64,000 bases of DNA, from contig JAUYVI010000004.1 in the NCBI GenBank assembly GCA_030715195.1, positions 1 to 64,000 of the forward strand, given 5' to 3'. This DNA comes from Dongia sedimenti. GTDB taxonomy: Bacteria > Pseudomonadota > Alphaproteobacteria > Dongiales > Dongiaceae. Under the pieces are notes generated by a model. It searched no databases. It worked only from the letters and a program-made list of their open reading frames with translations, and was not told where the DNA came from. The number at the start of each line of letters is the position of its first letter. Position 1 is the stretch's first letter. Both the position numbers and the translations under genes were made by a program. Positions 53,212-62,862 of this stretch are shown here, in pieces.

Positions 53212-53606
53212 TCGTCCTCGACCTTGTAGTTCACGAGGATGTGGTCGTCGCTCGCGAACAGCAAGCAGGGGCCACCTTCGCGACACATGCGCATGGCCTG
53301 AGTCGCGGCATTGCCACCGATACAGGCGTCGTAGCTGCACGATGTGCTGGCCCAGCCGTCGCTGCGCCCGTTGGTGACGCCCATGGCGAAGGCGCCGTCT
53401 CGGGTGCTGCCTATCTTGCCCAGATACTTCTGAAAGGCCGCCCAGTCCCGTTGGCTGACCAGCAGGACCTTGCCGTCCGGCGCATTGTATTCGCTCTGGT
53501 ACCCGCTGACGCAGGCGCCAAGCAGAAGCGCCGCGGCCACGACCACGGCGGACATGCGGACGAACGACCGTGCGGCCTGCACGACGGCGCCCATATTCTT
53601 CGACAT
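53208..53606 (-). CDS. Small cysteine-containing lipoprotein B (paralogue of A)
   Basis: A 132-residue lipoprotein with lipobox LLGAC and the same plan as its neighbour: APDGKVLLVSQRDWAAFQKYLGKIGSTRDGAFAMGVTNG, SCSYDACIGG, MCREGGPCLLFAS and a C-terminal NYKVEDE. All four mature cysteines align with those of copy A. The pair arose by tandem duplication. The job is unknown; the conserved Trp/Phe and paired cysteines suggest a compact periplasmic domain. Confidence 0.78.
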   Translation of the reverse strand: MSKNMGAVVQAARSFVRMSAVVVAAALLLGACVSGYQSEYNAPDGKVLLVSQRDWAAFQKYLGKIGSTRDGAFAMGVTNGRSDGWASTSCSYDACIGGNAATQAMRMCREGGPCLLFASDDHILVNYKVEDE

Positions 53607-53703
53607 ATACCCAGATTCCCCACGCAGAATTCCCCGAACGAGATACTACTTCGGGCTGCAGCCGGGTCAAGCCGGTATAAAATCCCCAGTTGTATGATCG
53701 GGG

Positions 53704-54330
53704 TTAAGCGCGGGCCGAGGAGAAGATCAGCTTCAACCCAAGCGCGGCCATCACGCCGGCCGCGGCGCGATCGATCCAGGTCTTCCAGCGCAGATAGGCG
53801 GCGCGCGGTTTCCCCAGCGAGAAGACCAAAGCCACGATCATGTACCAGCCGGTCTCGATCGCCATGATCACCGGCGGCAGCACCAGATAGCTCCAGACCG
53901 GGAGATGCGCCGGCAGCAGCGCGAACACGCTGCCGTAGAAGACGAGGGTCTTCGGATTGCTGAGCTGGGTCGCGAGGCCGAGCAGGAAGCTTTTCAAGAC
54001 CTGCGGCCGCGACCCGGCGCCGGCCTCGGCGACGAACGGCTGCTTCGCGCCGCTCCACATGCGGAAGGCGAGATAGAGCAGATAGGATCCGCCGGCGATC
54101 TTGAAGCCGAGATAGAGAAAGGGCGCCTGGGCGAAGACCGCGCGCATGCCGAGAAGCGCCAGGGTGCAGAAGATCACGCCGCCGATTCCCATGCCGAAGG
54201 CGGCGGCGACACCGTCGCGGCGCGACCGTGCCAGTGCCGTGCGCATCACCATGACGAAGCTCGGGCCGGGGCTCGCGGCGCCGACGGCGATCGCGCCGGA
54301 AATGGCGAGAATGGCGAGAGTCGGAGTCAT
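53704..54330 (-). CDS. LysE/RhtB-family exporter (second copy)
   Basis: A 208-residue exporter of the LysE/RhtB family. Motifs are AASPGPSFVMVMRTALARSRRDGVAAAFG and the QLSNPKTLVFYGSVFALLP segment. Six hydrophobic stretches are present. GGAGGAAACC precedes the ATG, a very strong SD. It starts 15 bases after the stop of the ABC permease, so it may be the last gene of that operon. It differs in sequence from the copy at 0.5-1.1 kb. Confidence 0.92.
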   Translation of the reverse strand: MTPTLAILAISGAIAVGAASPGPSFVMVMRTALARSRRDGVAAAFGMGIGGVIFCTLALLGMRAVFAQAPFLYLGFKIAGGSYLLYLAFRMWSGAKQPFVAEAGAGSRPQVLKSFLLGLATQLSNPKTLVFYGSVFALLPAHLPVWSYLVLPPVIMAIETGWYMIVALVFSLGKPRAAYLRWKTWIDRAAAGVMAALGLKLIFSSARA

Positions 54331-54345
54331 GGTTTCCTCCGTTGG

Positions 54346-55518
54346 CTACTTGTAGGGATCGGCCGCGTCTCGCAGGCCGTCGCCCATGAAGTTGAAGGCG
54401 AGCACCACGATGATGACCGGAACGATCGGCATCATCAACCAGGGATACAGCGCCACGACCTGGATGTTCTGCGCTTCGTTCAAGAGCACGCCCCAGGAGA
54501 CGATCGGCGGCCGGATACCGAGGCCGAGGAAGGAGAGCGCGGTCTCGCCGAGAATCATGCCGGGGATCGCCAGCGTCGCCGAGGCGATGAGGTGACTCAT
54601 GAAGCTCGGCATCAAATGGCGGAAGATGATGCGGCCGGGGCTGGCGCCCATCAGCTCGGCGGCGACGCAGAAATCCTCCTCGCGGAGCGAAAGCAGGCGC
54701 GAGCGCACGGCGCGGGCGAGGCCGGTCCAGTCGATCAGGCCGAGGATGATGGTGATCCCGAAATAGACCAGCAGCGGCGACCAGTTGACCGGCAGGATCG
54801 CCGCCAAAGCCAGCCAGAGCGGCAGATGCGGGATGGAGCGCAGGATCTCGATCGCGCGCTGTACCAGGTCATCGACCCAGCCGCCGTAATAGCCGGCGAG
54901 TCCGCCGAACAGCATGCCGAGCGCGAAGCTCACGCTCACGCCGATCAGGCCGATGGTGAGCGAGATCCGCATGCCGTAGAGGATGCGCGAGAACATGTCG
55001 CGGCCCAGCCGGTCGGAGCCCAGCAGGAACAGCGTGCCGCCGTTGGGTGGGCAGAACAGATGGGTCTGGCCTTCGATCAGGCCCCAGAACTTGTAGGAAT
55101 CGCCGCGGCAGAGGAAGCGGATCGGCTGCGGCTTCTCCAGATTGGGCGTGTAGACCCGCTTCAGCGTCTCCATGTCGAGCCGGTAATCATAGGCGTAGAC
55201 GAAGGGGCCGATGAACTCGCCCTTGTCGAACAGATGCACGCGCTGCGGCGGGGCGAAGATCGAATCCACGTTGCGCGAATGCAGGTTGTAGGGCGACAGG
55301 AACTCGACGAACAGGATCGCCGTGTACATCACCGCCAGCACGATGGACGCGACCACGGCCAGCCGGTGCTTCTTGAAGCGGAGCCACATCATCCGCCATT
55401 GCGAGGCGAGATAGAGCTTCTCCTGCTCCGGCGAGACCACCTCGACCGAGTAGGGATCGAACGGCCGCTCGCAGACGAAGTGCTTCAGCGGTTGCGGATC
55501 GGCGTTCATCTCGATCAT
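54346..55518 (-). CDS. DppC/OppC-type ABC permease
   Basis: A 390-residue permease of the peptide/nickel group. It has a long N-terminal cytoplasmic part, one TM (VVASIVLAVMYTAILFVEFL), then a large periplasmic insert of about 105 residues before the core domain. The core shows GSDRLGRDMFSRILYGMRISLTIG and coupling loop AAELMGASPGRIIFRHLMPSF. The large insert marks the subgroup near YejE and some oligosaccharide carriers. The start overlaps the DppB-like stop (ATGA). Confidence 0.92.
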   Translation of the reverse strand: MIEMNADPQPLKHFVCERPFDPYSVEVVSPEQEKLYLASQWRMMWLRFKKHRLAVVASIVLAVMYTAILFVEFLSPYNLHSRNVDSIFAPPQRVHLFDKGEFIGPFVYAYDYRLDMETLKRVYTPNLEKPQPIRFLCRGDSYKFWGLIEGQTHLFCPPNGGTLFLLGSDRLGRDMFSRILYGMRISLTIGLIGVSVSFALGMLFGGLAGYYGGWVDDLVQRAIEILRSIPHLPLWLALAAILPVNWSPLLVYFGITIILGLIDWTGLARAVRSRLLSLREEDFCVAAELMGASPGRIIFRHLMPSFMSHLIASATLAIPGMILGETALSFLGLGIRPPIVSWGVLLNEAQNIQVVALYPWLMMPIVPVIIVVLAFNFMGDGLRDAADPYK

Positions 55519-56546
55519 CGGCTGCCTCCGGCGCCGAAGCGGATCCTGGGATCGAGCATGGCGAGGGCGAGGTCGGAGACGAAGATCCCGAGCACCGTCA
55601 GCCCCGCCATGAACATCAGGAACGAGCCGGCGAGATACATGTCCTGCGAGCGCAGAGCTTGGAGCAGGATCGGGCCGGTGATCGGCAGCGACATCACCAC
55701 CGAGACGACGACCGAACCGGAGATCAGCTCGGGCAACAGGCTGCCGATGTCCGCGATGAAAGGGTTGAGCGAGATCCGCAGCGGATACTTCACCAGCAGG
55801 CGGAACGGCGGCAGGCCCTTGGCGCGGCCGGTCACCACATACTGCTTGTTCAGCTCATCCAGCAGATTGGCGCGGAGGCGCCGGATCATGCCGGCGGTGC
55901 CGGGCAGGCCGATCACCAGCACCGGAATCCACATATGCTCCATCAGCGAGGCGAGCTTGCCCAAGCTCCAGGGCTGGTCGATGTATTGCGGATCGAGCAG
56001 GCCGCCGATCGAGGTGCCGAACTGGACATTGGCGAAATAGAGCAGCACCAGCGCCAACAGGAAGCTCGGCGTGGCGAGGCCTATGTAGCCGAGGAATGTG
56101 AAGATGTAGTCCCCGAGGCCGTATTGATGGGTCGCCGAATAGACCGCAATGGGAAAGGAGATGATCCAGACGAACAGGACCGATGCCAGCGAAATGATCA
56201 CGGTCAGACTGAGGGCGTCGCCGATGACATCCGTCACCGGCATGTTGTGCTCGAAGGAATAGCCGAGGTCGCCGAAGATCAGCCCGCCGTTCTGGTGCTG
56301 GAGCCCGTCCCAGGTACCGAACATCCAGTGCAGGTATTGCAGATAAAAGGGCTGGTCGAGCCCGTAGGTGTGCCGCAGGAACTCGATCTTCTCGGTGTTG
56401 ACGTTCTCGCCGCGTGACTGCTGCTCGGCAATCATGCTCTCCAGGAAGTCGCCGGGCGGCGCCTGGATGATCGCGAAGACCAGAAAGCTGATGACCAGCA
56501 GCGTCGGTATCATCACGAAAAGCCGCTGGACCAGGTAACGCAGCAT
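55515..56546 (-). CDS. DppB/OppB-type ABC permease
   Basis: A 343-residue permease. It starts MLRYLVQRLFVMIPTLLVISFLVF, with the family APPGD motif, a periplasmic loop of about 80 residues, and the coupling loop VTGRAKGLPPFRLLVKYPLRIS. ATG 56546 has GGGGAAA six bases upstream; a TTG 12 bases earlier is an alternative. It pairs with the next permease. Confidence 0.92.
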   Translation of the reverse strand: MLRYLVQRLFVMIPTLLVISFLVFAIIQAPPGDFLESMIAEQQSRGENVNTEKIEFLRHTYGLDQPFYLQYLHWMFGTWDGLQHQNGGLIFGDLGYSFEHNMPVTDVIGDALSLTVIISLASVLFVWIISFPIAVYSATHQYGLGDYIFTFLGYIGLATPSFLLALVLLYFANVQFGTSIGGLLDPQYIDQPWSLGKLASLMEHMWIPVLVIGLPGTAGMIRRLRANLLDELNKQYVVTGRAKGLPPFRLLVKYPLRISLNPFIADIGSLLPELISGSVVVSVVMSLPITGPILLQALRSQDMYLAGSFLMFMAGLTVLGIFVSDLALAMLDPRIRFGAGGSR

Positions 56547-56597
56547 CGATTTCCCCAAAGCCTCTAGCGCCGGATAGCCCTGTTGGTTCGCATCGCC

Positions 56598-58514
56598 CTA
56601 CTTGTTGTCCGCGACCGGACTGAGCGGACCGGGCTGGTCCAGCCAGAACGTATCCGGTTTATAGACGCCGAAGGCCGCCCCCGGGTCGAATGCCCACATG
56701 CCGCGTTCCGGCACGTTCTGCAGGTGCCGTGACACGACCACCGGCTGCGGGATGCCCGCCACGGTGCCGATTGTATAGACCTGATCCGCCCAGATCGCCA
56801 GAATCTGGCCCCAGATCCGGGCGCGCGCGTCGCTGTCGCCGGCGCGCCGCCACTGGCCCATCAGGTCCTGCAGCTGCACCGCTTCGGGCAGGTCGACCTT
56901 CTGGCCGTCCTCGCCCCCGGTCTCCAGATACTGTCCCCATTTCGGCCACTGGTATTGCTGCTGCGTGGTGGGGGTGAAGTCCTGCGGGCTCATGTCCGCC
57001 GAAGGAAAGCCGTTGTCGATGCCGTAGGAGAGCGACATCTGCGCGTCACCGGAGAAGATCCGGTTGCGCATGACCTCGATCTGCGAGGGCTTGGGATAGA
57101 GATCGATGCCGATCGAATGCCAGGTGTCCTTGATCAGCTCGAGAACGTCGGTCTCTTCCGTGGAATCGCCGGCGATGTCGATGATGATCACCGCGGGCCG
57201 CCCGTCCGGCAGCAGCCGGATCCCGCTCTCGTCGCGCTGGTTCAGGCCGATCTGGTCGAGCAGCCGGTTGGCAAGGACCGGATCGAAGTTGGCCCAGGCG
57301 TTGCGGTATTCCGGCTTGAAGAGCGGGCTGGCCGGGATCACGGTGTTGGCGCCCTCGTTGCCGAGACCGAAATAGATCGCCTGGTTGATCTCGTGCCGGT
57401 CGATGCCGAGCGACAGCGCGCGGCGGAATCGCACGTCGCGCATCAACCTGCGCCAGACCTCGTCGCTGGTGTTGAGGTTCGGGAACAGCGCCAGATTGCT
57501 GCCGCGTCCGTCGTCCCAAAGCCGCACCCAGTAGGTCCCGTGCTTCTCGCCCACCTTCAGGAAGGTGTAGTTGTCGAACCGCAGATAGCGCGCCTGCAGG
57601 TCGGTCTCGCCGGCCCCGGTCTTGGTCGGGATCAGCTGCGACGCGGCGACGTTCACAATCAGCTGGTCGATGTAGGGCAATTGATGCCCGGATTGGTCGA
57701 CCCGATAGTAGTAGGGATTGCGGGTGAAGACGAAGCGCTGCGCCGGCGGCTTGGTCCGGAGCACCCAGGGATCGAGCGTCGGGAGCTTCGGATTGTCGTT
57801 GCGCCCCATATTGTCTCGCCGGTTGTGCAAAGCCGCCCAGCTCGGCTGTCCGCTCTCCTTGACCGCCTCGGCGAGCTTGTCCGCGTTGACATACTTGGCG
57901 TGGAACTTCCTCAGGTAGTGCGAGGGCCGGTAGATGTAGAGCGGCGCGGCGCCGGCGAGCTTGGGGAGGAAGTCCGCATTGGGCTCGTCCCAGGAATAGC
58001 GCACCGTCGTCTCGTCGAGGAACTCGACCTTGGGCGGCTTGCCGTTGACGATGAGATCCTTGGGCGGGCCGGACGGCGAGAGGTCCTTGTTATTGGCGAC
58101 GTCTTCCCAGTAGTAGCGGAAATCCTCGGTGGTGAACGGCTGGCCGTCGGACCACTTCATCCCCTTGCGCAGATGCAGGGTGAAGACCTTGTCCTTGTCA
58201 TCCTCGAAGCTCTCGAGGATGTCGGGCACCAGCTTGTAGTCGCGGTCGTAGCAGACCAGGCGCGCATACGAATAATAGGAGATCTGCCGCATGTCGCGGG
58301 CGCTGGCGAGCAGCGTCTGCAGCTCGCCGCCCTGCTGGCCCTGGCGCGGCATCTCCGCAACGGCCGGGTGTTCCGGGATCCGCTCGGCGACCGGCGGCAG
58401 CTTGCCGTCCTGCTCGTCCTTGGCGAAATAGGGCGGGCTGATCCAGTCGGCCTGCGCCGAGGCGGTGGCGAACAGCAGCGCGACGGTCGCGATTGCGGCG
58501 AGGCGAAAGCTCAT
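56598..58514 (-). CDS. Extracellular solute-binding protein, family 5
   Basis: A 638-residue periplasmic binding protein for the adjacent importer. A signal peptide (LAAIATVALLFATASAQA) is followed by the long three-lobed family-5 fold, with HLRKGMKWSDGQPFTTEDFRYYWED, VRFRRALSLGIDRHEINQAIYFG and GIDLYPKPSQIEVMRNRIFSGD. The length is above the usual 500-550 residues and suggests the group that binds oligosaccharides or large peptides. ATG 58514 overlaps the ATPase stop; a much longer frame upstream is a chance continuation into that gene. Confidence 0.92.
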   Translation of the reverse strand: MSFRLAAIATVALLFATASAQADWISPPYFAKDEQDGKLPPVAERIPEHPAVAEMPRQGQQGGELQTLLASARDMRQISYYSYARLVCYDRDYKLVPDILESFEDDKDKVFTLHLRKGMKWSDGQPFTTEDFRYYWEDVANNKDLSPSGPPKDLIVNGKPPKVEFLDETTVRYSWDEPNADFLPKLAGAAPLYIYRPSHYLRKFHAKYVNADKLAEAVKESGQPSWAALHNRRDNMGRNDNPKLPTLDPWVLRTKPPAQRFVFTRNPYYYRVDQSGHQLPYIDQLIVNVAASQLIPTKTGAGETDLQARYLRFDNYTFLKVGEKHGTYWVRLWDDGRGSNLALFPNLNTSDEVWRRLMRDVRFRRALSLGIDRHEINQAIYFGLGNEGANTVIPASPLFKPEYRNAWANFDPVLANRLLDQIGLNQRDESGIRLLPDGRPAVIIIDIAGDSTEETDVLELIKDTWHSIGIDLYPKPSQIEVMRNRIFSGDAQMSLSYGIDNGFPSADMSPQDFTPTTQQQYQWPKWGQYLETGGEDGQKVDLPEAVQLQDLMGQWRRAGDSDARARIWGQILAIWADQVYTIGTVAGIPQPVVVSRHLQNVPERGMWAFDPGAAFGVYKPDTFWLDQPGPLSPVADNK

Positions 58515-60385
58515 GCCGCGCTCCGGATGCTGATGGCGGCGCGCACCCAGTGATCGTCGCCGATATCGACCAGGGCCGGCTGGTTGTCGGGATCGATGGT
58601 GAAGGGCGCCGGCCAGGCCGACGGGATCGAGGCCTTGCCGCCCATCAGCTTGGCGAAATCCAGGCGATGGGTGAGCGAGGGATCCGGCACGGCCGCCAGG
58701 AGCGCCTTGGTGTAGGGATGGACCGGGTTCTTGAACAAGCTCGCCGCCGGCGCCAGCTCGACCACGCGGCCGGCGCACATCACCATGATCCGGTCGGCGA
58801 CGTAATCGACCACCGCGAGATTGTGCGAGATGAAGATCAGCGTGATGCCGAGCCGCTCCTGCAGGTCCTTCAAGAGGTTCAGGATCTGTGCCTGGATCGA
58901 CACGTCGAGCGCCGAGACCGGCTCGTCGCAGATCAGCAGTTCGGGTTTCAAGGCGAGCGCTCGCGCGATGCCGATGCGCTGCCGCTGGCCGCCGGAGAAG
59001 CTGTGCGGATAGCGCCGCAGGTGTTTCACGTTGAGGCCGACCAGCGACATCAGCTCCTTCACCATCTCGATGCGCTCCTTGGGCGTGCCCACATTGTGGA
59101 TCACCAAGGGCTCGCTGATGATGTCGAGCACGGTCATGCGCGGATTGAGGCTGGCGAAGGGATCCTGAAACACGAACTGGATCTTCTTGCGGAACTCGCT
59201 CAGCGGCCGGCCATCGAGGCGCAGCACGTCGATCATGCGGCCGCCGTCGTTGAACCGGATCGTGCCGGAATCCGGATCGATCGCCCGCATGATGATCTTC
59301 GACAAGGTGGTCTTGCCGCAGCCGGATTCGCCGACCAGGCCCAGGCACTCGCCGCGCTTCACCTCGAAGCCGACATCGGCGACCGCCTGGATCACCCGGT
59401 CGCCGCCGCCGAACCAGCCGCCCTTGCGGATACGATAGTTCTTGGAGATGCCCTCGATCGAGAGCAGCGGCAGATCGGAGTCCGTCGATGGCTGCTGCCG
59501 CGTCGCGGCGAACATGCCGGTCGGCTTCGACTTGATTTCGCGGATCGGGGTCAGCCGCTCGTCGGGCTCCATGCCGAAGCGCGGCACGGCCTTCAGAAGC
59601 GCCTGCAGGTAGGGGTGGTGCGGGTGGGTGAAAATCTGCTCCGCGGTGCCCGATTCCTTGACCTCGCCGTGATACATGACCACGACCTCGTCGGCCATGT
59701 TGGCCACCACGCCGAGATCATGGGTGATCATCAGCATCGACATGCCGAGCTCGGCCTTGAGATCCGACATCAATTTGAGGATCTGCGCCTGGATGGTGAC
59801 GTCGAGCGCCGTGGTCGGCTCGTCGGCGATCAGCAGCGCGGGGCGGCAGACCAGCGCCATGGCAATCATCGCACGCTGGCGCAAGCCGCCCGAGAGCTCG
59901 AAGGGATAGGTCTTCAGCGCGCGCTGGGGATCCGGGAAGCCGGTCAGGCGCAGCATCTCGATGACGGCCGCGGTGCCCTCGGCCTTGCCGACCTGGCGGT
60001 GGAGATGCAGCGCCTCGCAGATCTGGTCGCCGACGGTGTGCACCGGCGAGAGCGAGGTCATCGGCTCCTGGAAGATGATCGAGATCGAGCCGCCGCGCAG
60101 GTGCTGCATCACCGCGCCGTTGCGCGGCTGCCGGGCGATGTCGATCACGGTCCCGCCGCGCGCTGAATCGTCGAACAGAATCTCTCCGCCGGTGATGTTC
60201 GCGACCTTGGGCAGGATGCCCATGATCGCCTGGGCGCAGACCGACTTGCCGGAACCGGATTCGCCCACCAGCGCCACGGTCTTGCCGCGCGCCACCCGGA
60301 AGGACACGCCGCGCACCGCCGGAATGACGATGCCGTCGAGCACGAAGTCGACCTTCAGATCCTTGACGTTGAGGAGATCGGTCAC
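58511..60385 (-). CDS. Fused DppD-DppF-type double ABC ATPase
   Basis: A 624-residue protein with two ATPase domains in one chain. Domain 1: [49 protein letters not shown]. Domain 2: [49 protein letters not shown]. Each domain has the C-terminal oligopeptide-transporter extension ([29 protein letters not shown]). It drives the DppBC-like permeases. It overlaps the membrane-protein gene upstream and the binding protein downstream. Confidence 0.95.
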   Translation of the reverse strand: MTDLLNVKDLKVDFVLDGIVIPAVRGVSFRVARGKTVALVGESGSGKSVCAQAIMGILPKVANITGGEILFDDSARGGTVIDIARQPRNGAVMQHLRGGSISIIFQEPMTSLSPVHTVGDQICEALHLHRQVGKAEGTAAVIEMLRLTGFPDPQRALKTYPFELSGGLRQRAMIAMALVCRPALLIADEPTTALDVTIQAQILKLMSDLKAELGMSMLMITHDLGVVANMADEVVVMYHGEVKESGTAEQIFTHPHHPYLQALLKAVPRFGMEPDERLTPIREIKSKPTGMFAATRQQPSTDSDLPLLSIEGISKNYRIRKGGWFGGGDRVIQAVADVGFEVKRGECLGLVGESGCGKTTLSKIIMRAIDPDSGTIRFNDGGRMIDVLRLDGRPLSEFRKKIQFVFQDPFASLNPRMTVLDIISEPLVIHNVGTPKERIEMVKELMSLVGLNVKHLRRYPHSFSGGQRQRIGIARALALKPELLICDEPVSALDVSIQAQILNLLKDLQERLGITLIFISHNLAVVDYVADRIMVMCAGRVVELAPAASLFKNPVHPYTKALLAAVPDPSLTHRLDFAKLMGGKASIPSAWPAPFTIDPDNQPALVDIGDDHWVRAAISIRSAA

Positions 60386-60918
60386 GCTGCGTCCACCTTG
60401 ACGCCGATGGCGTCCATATTGTCCAACGTGATCTGGTCCAGCGGCAGGCTGACCTGCTTGGCCGCATAGGCGGCGCGGGCGACGATGTCGGCGAAATGCG
60501 GCAGGGTGGATTCGATGTCGATCTTGTCCTTGCCCGATTTCAAGGTCAGGGTCATCCAGCCGTTGTTCGCGGGCTTTCCGTGCGCCGCATCGTCACGATC
60601 GCGTTCCATCTTCTTCCGGCCTTTGCGCTTGGTCGAATAGTAGCGCAGTTCCATCCGGTCCAGCCCGGACCAGACGATGGTTTTCTTCGGCCAGGGCACG
60701 GTCCGCAAGCCCTCTTCGTCGAATCGGATGCGGCTCATGTGCCGCAATGCAGTATTGGCCAGCCAGACCAGGAACAGCACGGCCAGGCCCAGGATCACCC
60801 AGAAGATCGGCGTGTCGAGCCCGATCGACTGGATGATCACCAGGCTGATGCCGAGGCCGAGAATGCCCCGCAGGTAATCGTAAACCAGGCTTGCCAGCGG
60901 ATAGCGCAGCTCGACCAT
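60382..60918 (-). CDS. Membrane protein of unknown function
   Basis: I do not recognise it. The 178-residue protein has two hydrophobic segments (GILGLGISLVIIQSI; PIFWVILGLAVLFLVWLAN) and then a cytoplasmic part with RIRFDEEGLRTVPWPKKTIVWSGLDRMELRYYSTKR, which looks like the PH-like (bPH) membrane-associated domain. A Lys/Arg/Asp-rich loop and a C-terminal helix follow. It overlaps the double ATPase by ATGA, so it is expressed with the transporter. ATG 60918 is used; the frame continues upstream without support. Confidence 0.72.
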   Translation of the reverse strand: MVELRYPLASLVYDYLRGILGLGISLVIIQSIGLDTPIFWVILGLAVLFLVWLANTALRHMSRIRFDEEGLRTVPWPKKTIVWSGLDRMELRYYSTKRKGRKKMERDRDDAAHGKPANNGWMTLTLKSGKDKIDIESTLPHFADIVARAAYAAKQVSLPLDQITLDNMDAIGVKVDAA

Positions 60919-60919
60919 G

Positions 60920-61705
60920 TTATGCGGACGACCCCGAGGACTTTTCTGACTTGAACGCGACGGACGGGTCGAGCAGACGCGCTGCCGCTTGATTCGCAAG
61001 GAAATCTCGCAGTTTCTCGAGGAAACGCCAAGTGGCCGGATCATGAACAAGATGATGGCTTAAAACCCCGGTCGGCTCGTGCGGATCGACCGTGCCCAGG
61101 CGGCGCGCCCGGAGATGGCCGACGAACAGGTCGAGACAGGCGCTTTCCCCCAGAAATCCCCCCGGCGGTCCATTCTTCCCCCGCCAATCGATGACGTCGA
61201 CATGTGTGTTCACCAGGTTCACGCCCTGGGCCTGCGGTGCCGGCCGGGGCAGATAGCGCGTGAGCCCTATAAAGCCGATCGATTGCAGGATTGCGACGGT
61301 CCGCCCGCCGATCCGGTTCCAGGGCGGGGTCAAGACCGGCAGGAATTGCGGACCGAAGGCCTCCGACAGCTTTCGGAAGCCCGCGGTCAGATCCCGCGCG
61401 CCGGCCTGCAAGTCACGCTCGTCCGGAAACTCGCTCTTGCGTCCCCCCTCCGGCGCCTCGTTGCGATGGGCATAGCCGTGCTGCAGGACCGCGGCCTCCG
61501 GGCTTAGCTTCAGCCGTGGCGCCAGATCGGGCTGAAGCCTGGCGGGAATGACCGCCACCGCGATCGGTCCCCGCGCCACCCGCAGCAATTGGTCCAGCGC
61601 CGGCGTCGCCGCGATCGCATCGTCGTCGCGCCACCACCAGGTCGCAGGGCGGCCGGCCTCGCCCCAAGCCGCGCATTCCCGCGCGAGATCGTCCCAAACC
61701 GTCAC
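60920..61705 (-). CDS. Polysaccharide deacetylase-like protein
   Basis: A 261-residue protein with deacetylase (NodB-type barrel) marks: the Asp group in WWWRDDDAIAATPALDQLL, the His pair in LQHGYAHRNEAPEGG, and VLTPPWNRIGGRT as the third motif. It lacks a signal peptide, so it acts in the cytoplasm. The start is GTG 61705, overlapping the glycosyltransferase stop (GTGA). It would remove an acetyl group from a sugar made by the neighbouring enzymes. Substrate is unknown. Confidence 0.82.
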   Translation of the reverse strand: MTVWDDLARECAAWGEAGRPATWWWRDDDAIAATPALDQLLRVARGPIAVAVIPARLQPDLAPRLKLSPEAAVLQHGYAHRNEAPEGGRKSEFPDERDLQAGARDLTAGFRKLSEAFGPQFLPVLTPPWNRIGGRTVAILQSIGFIGLTRYLPRPAPQAQGVNLVNTHVDVIDWRGKNGPPGGFLGESACLDLFVGHLRARRLGTVDPHEPTGVLSHHLVHDPATWRFLEKLRDFLANQAAARLLDPSVAFKSEKSSGSSA

Positions 61706-62862
61706 GCCGTCCTCTTTGCCAGGGCGTCGAGGATAATCGCCGCGGATTGCCGGGCACCATCGAGATTGATGGTAAAGGAAGGGATCTGCATCACAGCCGC
61801 GTGGTCGATTTCGCGTGCCAGCCGCCTTGCCTCGAGCTCCGGCGCCGGCAGCAGTCGCAGCAGGTTCTTCGCGGCGAGCAGCCGCGCCCGGTCGGTCTGC
61901 TCGCTCTCCGCTCCCTCGGCGAAGGGCACGATCACCGCGGGAGTCCGGCTCGCCAGGATCTCCAGCACGGTGTTGTAGCCGCCCTGGGACACCGAGACCC
62001 GGCAGCGCGCCAGCAGCTCCTTGAAATCGGTGCGGAAGCGCTCGACGGTGAATCCGCCGGCCATTGCCCGCAACTGGTCGAAATCGGCTTGCGGGAGATT
62101 GCCGCCGGTGATCAGCCGCCAGGGCCGGTCGCGCTGCGCCGACAAGGCCCGCGCCCCGACCGCCGCCTGCAGCAAGGGCCAACCGACCGCGCCGCCGCCG
62201 GCGGAGATCAGGATCTCGCCGGCGCGGCGATCGGCACCCGTGGCCGGGGGTTTCGCCTCGGTGACATAGCCGGTGTAGCGGATGAGGTCCTGGATTTCGC
62301 CGGCGCAGGGGAAGCTCGCTTCGAACGGAATGAGCTTCGGATCGCTGTGCACCAGCACCAGGTCGTAGAACCGCCGCGCGGTCTCGGCCATTTCCTCGGC
62401 CCGGCCGGGCTTCTGCTTGGTGACCAGGATGTCGCGCACCGAGCCGGCGATCAGCGGCCGCTGCGGCCGCGCGCGGGCCGCCTCCAGCAAGGGCATGAGC
62501 TCGAAGCGGAACGGCCGGCGCCCGAACGGATACATTTCGGTGATGAGAATGTCGGGCTTCGTCGCGGCGAAAAGTGCCAGCACCGCATCCCGGCGCCGCG
62601 CCTTCCAGGCGTCGTCCACGACCTTGCCGTTCTCGTCAACCAAGGCCGAGAAACTGGAATCCGCCGAACGCGCAACGGCCAGGCGCACAATCTCGACACC
62701 GCGCCGCTCCAGCGCGGCCTCCACCTGCGGGACCGCCGCGCCGCCGGTCGCCAGCACGACCCTGGCGCCGCGTTCCCGCAACGCGCCCGCGATCGCCGCG
62801 GCGCGCTGCAGATGCCCGATGCCGAGCAGATGCTGGACATGGATCAGAACGCACGGGGTCAT
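61702..62862 (-). CDS. MurG-like glycosyltransferase (GT28-type fold)
   Basis: A 386-residue GT-B enzyme. The N-terminal acceptor domain has the G-loop VQHLLGIGHLQRAAAIAGAL. The C-terminal donor domain has ILISAGGGAVGWPLL, LITGGNLPQADF and SQGGYNTVLEILASRTPAVIVPF, close to MurG and to UDP-GlcNAc-type transferases. It lacks a signal or TM segment. The N-terminus overlaps the phosphatase stop and its own stop overlaps the deacetylase-like GTG. The donor is probably a UDP-sugar, by family only. Confidence 0.85.
   Translation of the reverse strand: MTPCVLIHVQHLLGIGHLQRAAAIAGALRERGARVVLATGGAAVPQVEAALERRGVEIVRLAVARSADSSFSALVDENGKVVDDAWKARRRDAVLALFAATKPDILITEMYPFGRRPFRFELMPLLEAARARPQRPLIAGSVRDILVTKQKPGRAEEMAETARRFYDLVLVHSDPKLIPFEASFPCAGEIQDLIRYTGYVTEAKPPATGADRRAGEILISAGGGAVGWPLLQAAVGARALSAQRDRPWRLITGGNLPQADFDQLRAMAGGFTVERFRTDFKELLARCRVSVSQGGYNTVLEILASRTPAVIVPFAEGAESEQTDRARLLAAKNLLRLLPAPELEARRLAREIDHAAVMQIPSFTINLDGARQSAAIILDALAKRTA

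Noticed and set aside
53905-56040. 711-codon plus-strand open frame opposite the LysE and permease genes
   Set aside because: Low-complexity Glu/Arg/His/Asp shadow of coding DNA, with no ribosome binding site.
58493-60166. 557-codon plus-strand open frame opposite the double ATPase
   Set aside because: The opposite strand encodes two complete sets of ABC ATPase motifs.
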